A DNA stretch of 51,622 nt from Gluconobacter oxydans (GTDB taxonomy: Bacteria; Pseudomonadota; Alphaproteobacteria; Acetobacterales; Acetobacteraceae), in NCBI RefSeq assembly GCF_006539685.1, contig NZ_BJNM01000019.1, positions 1 through 51,622 of the forward strand, written 5' to 3'. The position numbers were made by a program, and so were the translations under genes. Every line of letters begins with the position of its first letter. The first letter of the stretch is position 1. Below are positions 1 through 7,139 of the stretch, in pieces. A model generated the notes under the pieces. That model was not told where the DNA came from. It made no database searches and saw only the letters and a list, made by a program, of their open reading frames with translations.

Positions 1-142
1 GGGCGATGGGGCTGTTGACGATGAAGCCGTACAGCATGCCGGCAGGATGGGGCTCGGCGGCGTATCGGGCCTGTCCTGTCACTTTGGCGAGGCCGTCGAT
101 CCGGGAGACGGGCTGTCCGATTTTTGCTGAATGGAGGGTCAT
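1..142 (-). CDS. paoC: Molybdopterin-binding large subunit of PaoC/xanthine dehydrogenase-type aldehyde oxidoreductase (N-terminal fragment)
   Basis: Only the first 47 codons are inside the window; the gene runs off the left edge. The ATG at 142 opens with MTLHSAKIGQPVSRIDGLAK, followed by VTGQARYAAE. This is the standard N-terminus of the molybdenum-cofactor subunit of the xanthine dehydrogenase family (G-x-P-x-x-R-x-D-G-x-x-K-V-T-G). In that family this subunit carries the Mo-cytosine dinucleotide cofactor and the substrate pocket. It starts 12 bases after the stop of the FAD subunit, so the three genes form one transcript in the order 2Fe-2S, FAD, Mo. The catalytic glutamate lies outside the window. 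Assignment to the PaoC branch rests on the neighbouring PaoB-like subunit. Confidence 0.85.
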   Translation of the reverse strand, partial: MTLHSAKIGQPVSRIDGLAKVTGQARYAAEPHPAGMLYGFIVNSPIA

Positions 143-154
143 ACCCGGGTTCTT

Positions 155-1162
155 TCAGAAAATGGTCTTTTGCGTCTGGGACTGGGGCGTGCCCGCGGCG
201 GCCTGCGACAGGGCGCGGATGATCATGCGGGGGGCCAGCTTCAGCTTTGCGGCGTTGTCGCGGTCGGTGACGGCACCTTGCAGCAGGCATTCGGCAGCGT
301 CGCGGAACAGCGAGGGAGACGGTGTTTTGCCTTCAAAGAGGGCTTCGGCCTCCGGGACGCACCAGGGTTTTGTGCCGACGCCGCCCATGGCGATGCAGGC
401 TTTTTGGATCGTATTGTTTTCCATCTGCAGACCTGCTGCGACGGAGACAATCGCGAAGGCGAAAGACAGGCGGTCGCGGATCTTGAGATAGGTGTGATGA
501 GGGCCGAAGGAGATCGACGGTAGGTCGATGGATGTGACGATTTCACCGGTACGCAGGATGTTGTCCTGCCAAGGTGTGTCTTCCGGCAGGCGGTGATAGT
601 CGCGCAGGGGGACAGAGCGCTCGCCTTCGGGGCCTGTGAGGTTGACTGTTGCGTTCAGGGCTGCGAGAGCCACGCACATGTCGGACGGGAACGTGGCGAT
701 ACAGGCATCGCTGGTGCCGAGGATGGCCATGATCCGGTTGCGGCCGCCTTTTGCGGAACATCCCGTGCCGGGGGAGCGCTTGTTGCAGGCCATGTCTGGG
801 TCATAGAAATAATGGCAGCGTGTGCGCTGGTTCAGGTTGCCACCGTTCGTGGCCCTGTTGCGGATCTGTGGGCTGGCACCGGCGAGAATGGCGGAGGCCA
901 GAAGGGGATAGCGCTCGCTGACGAGCGGATGGGCTGCTGTGTCGGCATTGGTGGCGAGGGCGCCGAGGCGCAGGCCGCCATCAGGGCATTCCTCGATCTG
1001 GCTCATGGACAGGGCATTGAGATCGACGACATGTTCGGGTCGTTCGACGTCCGATTTCATCAGATCGATGAGATTGGTGCCCCCTGCGAGAAAGCGCGTG
1101 TGGTCCGGGGTGTGGCAGGCAGTGTCGAGCGTGTCGGGGCGGGAATAGGAGAACTGTCTCAT
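155..1162 (-). CDS. paoB: FAD-binding medium subunit of PaoABC-type aldehyde oxidoreductase
   Basis: This 335-residue protein is the flavin subunit that passes electrons from the 2Fe-2S subunit towards an external acceptor. The FAD-binding signature of the CO-dehydrogenase flavoprotein fold is visible as FLAGGTNLIDLMK near the N-terminus and as RNRATNGGNLNQRTRC in the middle. The latter leads into a cysteine cluster (C-x-YFYDPDMA-C-NKRSPGTG-C). E. coli PaoB (YagS) has the same insert and binds an extra 4Fe-4S cluster there, and plain xanthine dehydrogenases lack it. That is the main reason for the PaoB call. The start overlaps the stop of the 2Fe-2S subunit by 4 bases. The substrate is likely an aldehyde, but sequence does not show which one. 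Confidence 0.88.
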   Translation of the reverse strand: MRQFSYSRPDTLDTACHTPDHTRFLAGGTNLIDLMKSDVERPEHVVDLNALSMSQIEECPDGGLRLGALATNADTAAHPLVSERYPLLASAILAGASPQIRNRATNGGNLNQRTRCHYFYDPDMACNKRSPGTGCSAKGGRNRIMAILGTSDACIATFPSDMCVALAALNATVNLTGPEGERSVPLRDYHRLPEDTPWQDNILRTGEIVTSIDLPSISFGPHHTYLKIRDRLSFAFAIVSVAAGLQMENNTIQKACIAMGGVGTKPWCVPEAEALFEGKTPSPSLFRDAAECLLQGAVTDRDNAAKLKLAPRMIIRALSQAAAGTPQSQTQKTIF

Positions 1163-1665
1163 GCGGCTTCTCCGGCCCGGTCCTGCTGTTGCTGGGCGAC
1201 GACCTGCTCGATAGCTTCGATGATGCCGTTATAGGCGCCGCATCGGCACAGATTGCCGCTCATGAACTCCCGGATTTCCTCGCGGGTGCGGACATGGCCT
1301 TCTTCCAGAAGCGCCACGGCCGACATGATCTGGCCCGGCGTGCAGTATCCGCACTGGAAGGCGTCCCGGTCGATAAAGGCCTGTTGCATCGGGTGCAGAT
1401 GCCCGTCCGGCGCCAGGCCTTCGATCGTTGTGACCTCGGCATTCGGGATCGAGACGGCCAGGATGAGGCAGCTTTTGACCCGTTTGCCATCGACGAGAAC
1501 GGTGCAGGCGCCGCACTGTCCGTGATCGCATCCCTTCTTCGTTCCCGTGAGGTCCAGACGCTCCCGCAGCAGGTCCAGCAGGGTCACGCTGGGCGGCAGG
1601 TCGGCAGAACAGGATTTTCCATTGATCCGGAGATGACAGGGGCTGGCGACAGACACATCGGTCAT
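1159..1665 (-). CDS. paoA: 2Fe-2S small subunit of PaoABC-type aldehyde oxidoreductase
   Basis: This 168-residue iron-sulfur subunit is first in its operon. It shows the plant-ferredoxin cluster motif GCDHGQCGACTVLVDG and the second, C-terminal cluster motifs FQCGYCTPGQIM and GNLCRCGAY, which fits the usual two-domain architecture of the family. E. coli PaoA carries a Tat signal and is periplasmic. Here the protein begins MTDVSVASPCHLRINGK with no twin-arginine or hydrophobic leader, so the enzyme is probably cytoplasmic, closer to ordinary xanthine dehydrogenase-type complexes. A run of glutamines (VVAQQQQDRA) ends the protein. The upstream 250 bases separate it from a divergent MFS gene. 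Confidence 0.9.
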   Translation of the reverse strand: MTDVSVASPCHLRINGKSCSADLPPSVTLLDLLRERLDLTGTKKGCDHGQCGACTVLVDGKRVKSCLILAVSIPNAEVTTIEGLAPDGHLHPMQQAFIDRDAFQCGYCTPGQIMSAVALLEEGHVRTREEIREFMSGNLCRCGAYNGIIEAIEQVVAQQQQDRAGEAA

Positions 1666-1735
1666 GGGAGGGCGCTCCGTTCGGTGTCAGGTTTTTCAGC
1701 GTGTCAGGGTGTAAGAGTCCGGGAGCGTTCAGGTT

Positions 1736-1753
1736 TCACGGAATTCTCTGTGA
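1736..1753. promoter_or_regulatory. Imperfect inverted repeat in a divergent intergenic region
   Basis: TCACGGA (1736-1742) and TCTGTGA (1747-1753) form an inverted repeat with one mismatch around ATTC. It lies between the divergent paoA and MFS genes, where an operator serving either direction would be expected. No promoter elements could be fixed with confidence, and the repeat is short enough to occur by chance. Confidence 0.25.
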
Positions 1754-1919
1754 TCCCGGTCATAAAATGCGTGCTGATAATAAACATCCCGCAGATACGG
1801 GCCTGACCGCGCAGGATCCGTCTTTTCAGAACAGAAAAACCCTTACTGTTTTTTGTAACGGACCCGTGACCCGGCCGTTCAGTACGGGGGACGACTGCGA
1901 AAAGACTTTGACGGGAATT

Positions 1920-3146
1920 ATGGTGACGAAAAACAAAGCACAGATCCGGCCCCGGAGGGATGACGTTTCCCTGGACGGTCTGAGCTTCCTTCTTGCGGAT
2001 GTTCAGGACAATCTGGGGAACTTCCTGACAGCCTTCCTGACCACACAGGGCTGGCCTTCAAGCCGGATTGGCGCGGCGATTGCAGCGGGTGGACTTGGGG
2101 CGGTTCTGGCCCGGTTCATCGGCGGGTGGGTTCTGGATATCTTTCCGCGCCGGCGCCTGATGCTCGCTGTATGCTGTGCCGTGACGTTCCTGTCTGTGGC
2201 GGTGATGGCCTGGGCACCGCTGTTTTATCCCATTGTTCTGGCGCATTTCATTGCGGGCGGCGCAGGAGCCCTCTTTACGCCCATTCTTGCGGCCATCAGC
2301 CATCATACGGCGGGGACCAGAGGCTATATCGCGCGTATGGGCCGCAATGAATCCTTCAATCATCTGGGCAATGCATCGTCCGGTTTCGTGATGAGTCTTC
2401 TTGGCAGGATGATGGGACCTGTTGCGCCCCTGTGGGGTGTGGGCGGCCTTGCGGCCGTCAGTCTGCTGCTGGTCGGGGGCTTTTCGAAACGTGCGGACGT
2501 CCCTTCCGAACAGTCGCGGGATGCTGCCTCGCTGCAGCAGACACTGCAGGCCATCTGCACACTCCTTTCCGAAGCGCGGCTGGCCGTTTTTCTGGCGACC
2601 TATCTGCTCTTCAATGTTGCCAATGGCGCCGTGGTCCCGCTCATGATCGAGCGTTATGCCTTTTTCCATCTTGGCGATCCGGCAAGCGTGACGGCCATCT
2701 GCATCGTGGTGGCCCAGATCACCATGGCGCCTGTGGCCCTGCTCGTGGGCAAGAAGGCGCCGCAATGGCCACGCAAGCCGCTGTTCGTGTTCGCACTCGC
2801 CCTGCAACCCCTGCGGGACGGTCTCGTCATCCTGAGCGCGGACTGGCCGACGCTGGTTCTGGTCCAGATCCTTGACGGCTTGTCTTCAGGCATCATTCTG
2901 GTGCTGTTCTATGCCATCCTTTCGGACATCGCTTCCGGTAGCGGACGGCGTAATCTGCTGATTGGGCTGGGGCTGGCGCTGGGAACGATCGGGGCGCTGC
3001 TGTCCAATCTTGCAGGGGGGGCGCTGGCGTCGGGCTATGGGTTCAATACGACGTTCGTGGTTCTGGGGCTGACAGGGGCAGCTGTGGCCTGTCTGTTTGC
3101 GTGGGGGATGCCGGAGACGCATTCACCGGTCGCTGAGGGGGCATGA
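1920..3146 (+). CDS. MFS transporter
   Basis: From the ATG at 1920 this is a 408-residue integral membrane protein with about a dozen hydrophobic segments, typical of the major facilitator superfamily. The first loop region has FIGGWVLDIFPRRRLML, an MFS motif-A-like stretch between helices 2 and 3. The open frame extends upstream to 1701, but those extra 73 residues are hydrophilic, unlike any transporter N-terminus, and would cover the intergenic promoter region, so the 1920 start (MVTKNKAQIRPRRDD) is preferred. The substrate cannot be inferred. The gene is divergent from the aldehyde oxidoreductase and stands alone, with about 125 bases before the next gene. Confidence 0.85.
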   Translation: MVTKNKAQIRPRRDDVSLDGLSFLLADVQDNLGNFLTAFLTTQGWPSSRIGAAIAAGGLGAVLARFIGGWVLDIFPRRRLMLAVCCAVTFLSVAVMAWAPLFYPIVLAHFIAGGAGALFTPILAAISHHTAGTRGYIARMGRNESFNHLGNASSGFVMSLLGRMMGPVAPLWGVGGLAAVSLLLVGGFSKRADVPSEQSRDAASLQQTLQAICTLLSEARLAVFLATYLLFNVANGAVVPLMIERYAFFHLGDPASVTAICIVVAQITMAPVALLVGKKAPQWPRKPLFVFALALQPLRDGLVILSADWPTLVLVQILDGLSSGIILVLFYAILSDIASGSGRRNLLIGLGLALGTIGALLSNLAGGALASGYGFNTTFVVLGLTGAAVACLFAWGMPETHSPVAEGA

Positions 3147-3271
3147 CAGGACGGAGGATGGGCGCCAGCTCCATTCCCGCAGAATAGTGACCGGCGCTGC
3201 GATTTTAATCGGGATCCCTGCCTGACTTACAGACGTTGCCCAGAACGGGCTGCGTGGAAGGGTCACAGGGC

Positions 3272-4408
3272 ATGTTGAATTCTGGTCATGAAATGACGGA
3301 GGGGGAAGGGTCTGCCTTTCGGACCAGACTGAAGCATCTGTTCGCGGACTGGAAAGTCAGGCCCTTCACGCCAGCAGAAAATCTGTTCCCGTCAGACCTC
3401 CTGAAATCCCTGCGACAGATCGGGGCGCTGGATGCCCTTCTTTCTGTTGAGGAAGGTGGGCTGGGACTGGCCTCCCCACGTGACGGGGGGCGGCTTCTGT
3501 CGCTGCTTCTGCGGCGGACGGGTTATTTGAGCCTGTCTCTGGGACGGTGTCTTGAAGGGCATGTGAATGTTGTCCGTCTTGTAGCGCTGTATGGCACGCC
3601 AGAGCAGCGTTATAGCCTGGCCACCACGCTGAAAAACGGGGTTCTGGCCGGGATATGGGTTACGGATGGCGAGCCATCTGTGAGGCTGCGAAAGGATGGC
3701 GAAACATACAGGCTTTCTGGGATCAAGGGATTTGCCAGCGGTGTCAGTGAGGTTGGTCTTGCGCTGATCACTGCAACGACCGAGCAGGAAGAGTCGGTCA
3801 TGCTCCTCGTGCCGACCACGGATCCCGCTCGCAGGCGGCCAGGACCGGGCAAGCTGACCGGGATGCAGGCAAGTGGCACGGGAGCCTATGATTTTAGCGG
3901 TCTGACGGTTTCTGCTCAGGATATTCTGGGGTCTGCGGGGGATTATCTGCGACAGCCTGAGTTTTCTGCGGGAGCTTGGCGCGGATCGGCTGTTGCGCTG
4001 GGCGCTGTAGATCGGCTGGTTGATCTGCTGAGGGAAGAACTGCTGGCCCGCAAGCGGGCTGACAACCCGCATCAGCTCTGCCGGATCGGAGAGGCCATGA
4101 TTCTTCAGAAGACAGCCTCCCTGTGGGTCGAGCAGGCTGCTCAGGCGGCGGGTGACTGTCCGGGCCTGTCCCCCGAGGAGGTTACGGCGACTGTCAATCT
4201 GGCGCGGCTGGCCGTTGAACGCGCGGCCCTGGAACTGATCACGCTGGTGCAGCGGGGTCTGGGCCTTTCGGCTTTTGTAAAAGGGCGGGCGGTCGAGCAG
4301 GTCATGCGGGATCTGGCGACTTATCTGCGACAGCCCGCTCCGGACGAGGCCCTGACAGAAGGCGCGGCATGGTTTGTCAGACATGACTGGCCAGAGGGTG
4401 GCTTATGA
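3272..4408 (+). CDS. Acyl-CoA dehydrogenase-like flavoprotein of a PIG-L/methyltransferase/glycosyltransferase cluster
   Basis: About 378 residues from the ATG at 3272 (an ATG at 3293 is also possible; the TTG at 3236 is less likely). The length and the all-alpha/beta-barrel/all-alpha layout match the acyl-CoA dehydrogenase superfamily: an N-terminal helical part, a central segment with GIWVTDGEP and LSGIKGFASG, and a C-terminal helical part. The C-terminus has LATYLRQPAPDE, and I see no YEGT-type segment holding the general-base glutamate of true acyl-CoA dehydrogenases. Either the reaction differs (oxygenase or other flavin chemistry) or the base lies elsewhere. It overlaps the PIG-L gene by ATGA, so the two are translationally coupled. 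No acyl-CoA metabolism genes are nearby. The substrate is unknown. Confidence 0.75.
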   Translation: MLNSGHEMTEGEGSAFRTRLKHLFADWKVRPFTPAENLFPSDLLKSLRQIGALDALLSVEEGGLGLASPRDGGRLLSLLLRRTGYLSLSLGRCLEGHVNVVRLVALYGTPEQRYSLATTLKNGVLAGIWVTDGEPSVRLRKDGETYRLSGIKGFASGVSEVGLALITATTEQEESVMLLVPTTDPARRRPGPGKLTGMQASGTGAYDFSGLTVSAQDILGSAGDYLRQPEFSAGAWRGSAVALGAVDRLVDLLREELLARKRADNPHQLCRIGEAMILQKTASLWVEQAAQAAGDCPGLSPEEVTATVNLARLAVERAALELITLVQRGLGLSAFVKGRAVEQVMRDLATYLRQPAPDEALTEGAAWFVRHDWPEGGL

Positions 4409-5136
4409 AAGTCCGGGATATGCTTCAACATTTTGCAGAGTTTCCGGTTGCGCCCCTTGAGACGATTGCCCCTGGAACCGCGCTTATTCTTTCCCCGCAT
4501 CCGGATGATGAAAGTCTGGGATGTGGGGGATTTATTGCCTCTGCGGTGAGGGAGGGGCATCCGCCGCTGGTTGTGATCGTTTCTGACGGTTCCGCGTCCC
4601 ATCCTGGTTCAGTGACATGGCCGCCTGCGCGGATTGCGCGGCTTCGTCAGGAGGAAAGCCGGGACGCGGCGGCAGTGCTCGGCCTTCCTTCCGAGCGGCT
4701 GCTGTTTCTGGAATTGCAGGATGCAGGTGTTCCAACATACGGCGACAGTTTCGATGCCGTCATCCGTCATCTTGCGGAAATGATCGGTCGCTATGGGTGT
4801 CAGACGGTTCTGGTCCCCTGGCGGTATGATCCGCACTGCGATCACGAGGCTGTCTGGATGATGGGGCAAAAGCTGAAGGCGCTGCTGCCGTATCTGCGGC
4901 TTCTGTCGTACCCTGTCTGGGGGCTGACGCTGCCACCTGAAATGGAACTTGATGAGGCCACCCCGGCAGGCTGGCGGCTTGATATCCGGCCGTTTCTGGA
5001 CAGGAAACGGGATGCCATTGAGGCACATCGAAGCCAGAGGGGGCTGGTCGTAGATGATGATGCGGGCGGCTTTGTTCTTCCCGAACATCTGCTGGAGAAA
5101 ATGCTTCAGCCCTATGAAATCTTCATCGCGTCATGA
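4405..5136 (+). CDS. PIG-L (LmbE-like) family zinc deacetylase
   Basis: This 243-residue protein has the two metal-binding motifs of the PIG-L/LmbE fold: SPHPDDESLGCGG near residue 30 and DPHCDHEA near residue 150. In this family the His-Asp-Asp and His residues bind zinc, and the enzyme removes an N-acetyl group from an N-acetylglucosamine-type or related sugar conjugate (GlcNAc-PI, mycothiol and BshB pathways). There is no signal peptide, so it is cytoplasmic. The start codon overlaps the previous stop (ATGA), and the stop overlaps the methyltransferase start in the same way. With the neighbouring glycosyltransferase this suggests a glycosylate-then-deacetylate sequence on an unknown acceptor. 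It is not MshB or BshB by context. Confidence 0.87.
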   Translation: MKVRDMLQHFAEFPVAPLETIAPGTALILSPHPDDESLGCGGFIASAVREGHPPLVVIVSDGSASHPGSVTWPPARIARLRQEESRDAAAVLGLPSERLLFLELQDAGVPTYGDSFDAVIRHLAEMIGRYGCQTVLVPWRYDPHCDHEAVWMMGQKLKALLPYLRLLSYPVWGLTLPPEMELDEATPAGWRLDIRPFLDRKRDAIEAHRSQRGLVVDDDAGGFVLPEHLLEKMLQPYEIFIAS

Positions 5137-5765
5137 GTGCGGGGACATGGAAACCGGAGGTCTTTGAACGCCTCTTTCAGGATAATCCCGACCCATGGGG
5201 CTTTGAAAGCAGTCCGTATGAGCGCCAGAAACTGTCTCGGGTTCTGGAATCTCTTCCGGCCTCGCCCATTTTCTTTGCGGTGGAACTCGGATGTGCGATC
5301 GGCGTCGGTACTCTGGCGCTGGCGCAGCATTGCGGGCGTGTTCTGGCGGTCGATGCGTCGGAAAATGCTCTGGCGATTGCAGGACGGCGGTGTGAGGGGC
5401 AGGAGCATGTCAGCTTTCTGAAAGCCTTCCTGCCTTCAGATTATCCTGCGGCAGACGCTTCGGGCTGTGATCTCGTTCTGATCTCCGAGCTGCTTTATTT
5501 TCTGACGCCACAAGACATCCGCAGTCTTGCGGGGATGGTCATGGAGAGTCTCAAATCCAACGGCCATATCCTGATCGTCAACTGGACCGGACAGACGGAT
5601 ACGCCCTGCACCGGGAGTGAAGCGGCCGAATATTTTATCCGGGCCTGCCATGAAAGACACTGGGTTCCGGACCTGTCAGAACAGGGGGAGGGATATCGTA
5701 TTGACCGGCTGTCCCGATCGGGAAATTCTCCATTGAGCGGCGGTTTATCTGACGAAGGCGCTTGA
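5133..5765 (+). CDS. NodS-like SAM-dependent methyltransferase
   Basis: This 210-residue class I methyltransferase has the SAM-binding motif I as AVELGCAIGVGTLALAQ, with an acidic residue at the end of strand 2 (VLAVDASENAL). The layout resembles NodS, the N-methyltransferase that acts on de-N-acetylated chitooligosaccharide in rhizobia. That fits its position straight after a deacetylase: the freed amine could be the methyl acceptor (inference). Its start overlaps the PIG-L stop by ATGA. The 3' end runs 131 bases into the end of the convergent glycosyltransferase gene. Similarity typical of the family seems to end near GYRIDRLSR, so the last ~15 residues may be dispensable. Confidence 0.82.
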   Translation: MSAGTWKPEVFERLFQDNPDPWGFESSPYERQKLSRVLESLPASPIFFAVELGCAIGVGTLALAQHCGRVLAVDASENALAIAGRRCEGQEHVSFLKAFLPSDYPAADASGCDLVLISELLYFLTPQDIRSLAGMVMESLKSNGHILIVNWTGQTDTPCTGSEAAEYFIRACHERHWVPDLSEQGEGYRIDRLSRSGNSPLSGGLSDEGA

Positions 5766-6756
5766 GAACCCGTAAGGCCCGTTCATGATGTTGGGGCAGT
5801 TCCTTCCTGCGGATGCAGACCACAGGAAAGTCCGGATAGGGGATATCGAGGAAAGAAGACTGGCTCTGCCAGTACGCGAGTTCTCTGCGGATGCGCAGCA
5901 GGCGCCGGGAGACGGGTTCGAAGGCATCGTCAATATATTCGTCCTGGGCGATCAGGCGCCGCGCCAGAGTTTCCGCCATTCCACCGCGAGCACGCCCCTG
6001 AAGGCGCGCCGAGACATAGACCTGCACCTGGGGCGCATGACGAACCGCAATGCCGTTCTGTCGCAGGGCCCTGGCGAATGCCCGGTCTTCTCCGGAAGGC
6101 ACGTCCGGAATGCCCCCCACCCTGCGCCAGGCCGCATGGGTTACGGCGATACTGGCGCCTGAATGTTCCAGATGCCGTGGCCACGGGTCATGGGGTTCGG
6201 AGCTCAGCAGAAGCCCGATCTGCTCCAGAAGCGCGCCATAGGCCCGTTCGGATTGTTCATCTTCGTGCAGATGAAGCGGAATCTTCCTGTATTCTTCAGG
6301 CAGGAGCAGGACCCGCCCGAAAACCGCTTCCACAGGATACTGGATAAAGGCTGCAAGAATGCTGTCGATCCAGTCAGTGGCGACTTCGCTGTCGGCGTCC
6401 GTGGTCAGGAGGATCGCATCAGGAGATGCAGTTCTGGCGGCATGAGCCATGGCGTCGCGGCGCGCCTGTCCGGCACTCGCAATGGCCGGGGGATAGCAGG
6501 CCGTGACCGTTTCCAGTTCAAACGGAAGCCTGTGGGCTACAGAGAGAACCCGATCACAGGTCTCGTCCGTCGTATTGTTGATCCACAGAACGACCCTGTC
6601 CGGAAGGGACGTTTGCGCTGCCAGGGCGAGGAGACAGGCGACGATGTGGTCTTCCTCATTGCATACGGGGATCGCCACAATTCTCGGTTTTTTCCAGAAC
6701 AGAGCCTCTTTGCCCTGCGATGCGGAAGCTGTGTCTTCCGTTCGTGCATGGGCCAT
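5635..6756 (-). CDS. Family 2 glycosyltransferase
   Basis: A 373-residue cytoplasmic glycosyltransferase with a GT-A fold. The nucleotide-sugar-binding start is RIVAIPVCNEEDHIVACLLA after about 25 residues. The metal-binding D-x-D is LLTTDADSEVATDW, and an acceptor-side acidic region follows (GGIPDVPSGEDRAFARALR). There are no transmembrane segments. It is transcribed towards the ACAD/PIG-L/methyltransferase genes and overlaps the last one by 131 bases, so it is not in their operon but is probably part of the same system. The last ~40 residues, rich in proline and glycine, lie over the methyltransferase gene and may not be structured. Confidence 0.82.
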   Translation of the reverse strand: MAHARTEDTASASQGKEALFWKKPRIVAIPVCNEEDHIVACLLALAAQTSLPDRVVLWINNTTDETCDRVLSVAHRLPFELETVTACYPPAIASAGQARRDAMAHAARTASPDAILLTTDADSEVATDWIDSILAAFIQYPVEAVFGRVLLLPEEYRKIPLHLHEDEQSERAYGALLEQIGLLLSSEPHDPWPRHLEHSGASIAVTHAAWRRVGGIPDVPSGEDRAFARALRQNGIAVRHAPQVQVYVSARLQGRARGGMAETLARRLIAQDEYIDDAFEPVSRRLLRIRRELAYWQSQSSFLDIPYPDFPVVCIRRKELPQHHERALRVLKRLRQINRRSMENFPIGTAGQYDIPPPVLTGPEPSVFHGRPG

Positions 6757-6864
6757 TCTCAGATGCTCACCATAAATAATGGAGCAAGCACAGACTGAGC
6801 CCGGTTACGCGGGTTTTCAGGAGCATCAGGGAAAGTGCGGTCTGGAAAAGGCATGAGCGCCTCC

Positions 6865-6883
6865 ATTGAGGAGACAACTCAAT
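6865..6883 (+). promoter_or_regulatory. Inverted repeat over the ribosome binding site of a small ORF
   Basis: ATTGAG (6865-6870) and CTCAAT (6878-6883) form a perfect 6-base inverted repeat around GAGACAA. The Shine-Dalgarno GAGGAG (6868-6873) is partly in the left arm, and the right arm includes the first two bases of the ATG at 6882. Such a hairpin could hide the start site in the transcript. The stem is short and its role is inferred. Confidence 0.35.
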
Positions 6884-6965
6884 GGCTGAGAACAACCAGA
6901 GTTCAGATCACTTAAAAAAGACACCGCTGTATCCGCGCCTGAACGCAGAAGGTCAGCGTCTGTAG
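6882..6965 (+). CDS. Probable small protein of 27 residues
   Basis: The ATG at 6882 opens 27 codons ending in TAG, coding for a polar, charged peptide that starts MAENNQSSDHLKKTPLYPRL. It has a strong GAGGAG Shine-Dalgarno with 8 bases of spacing, which is the main evidence. It sits in the otherwise empty region between the glycosyltransferase and tRNA-Glu. Right after the stop, GGTCTCAGGAGACC (6967-6980) can form a small hairpin without a T tract. There is no hydrophobic segment. The LKKTPLY stretch loosely recalls the start of the glycine-cleavage T protein, but nothing beyond it matches. Function unknown; it could be non-coding. Confidence 0.4.
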   Translation: MAENNQSSDHLKKTPLYPRLNAEGQRL

Positions 6966-7022
6966 CGGTCTCAGGAGACCATTACCTGACATGGCGGAAA
7001 AGCTGTTTTTGGCTGAAAGCCG

Positions 7023-7098
7023 TGGCGTCCCGTACGGGATTCGAACCCGTGTTGCCGCCGTGAAAGGGCGGTGTCCTAGGCCTCTAGACGAACGGGAC
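7023..7098 (-). tRNA. tRNA-Glu (anticodon UUC)
   Basis: The reverse complement from 7098 to 7026 folds as a cloverleaf. The acceptor GTCCCGT pairs with ACGGGAC, the anticodon stem-loop CCGCCCTTTCACGGCGG presents UUC, and the T arm is ACGGGTTCGAATCCCGT. The CCA end is encoded (7025-7023). It lies 41 bases downstream of the recJ stop on the same strand. Confidence 0.97.
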
Positions 7099-7139
7099 TG
7101 GAGGCGTGAGCGGGTGTATAGGGGTGGCTCCTGCGTCCG

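Noticed and set aside
6882-6965. Small ORF as a remnant of gcvT
   Set aside because: Only a short LKKTPLY stretch resembles the GcvT start; nothing downstream in any frame continues the match.
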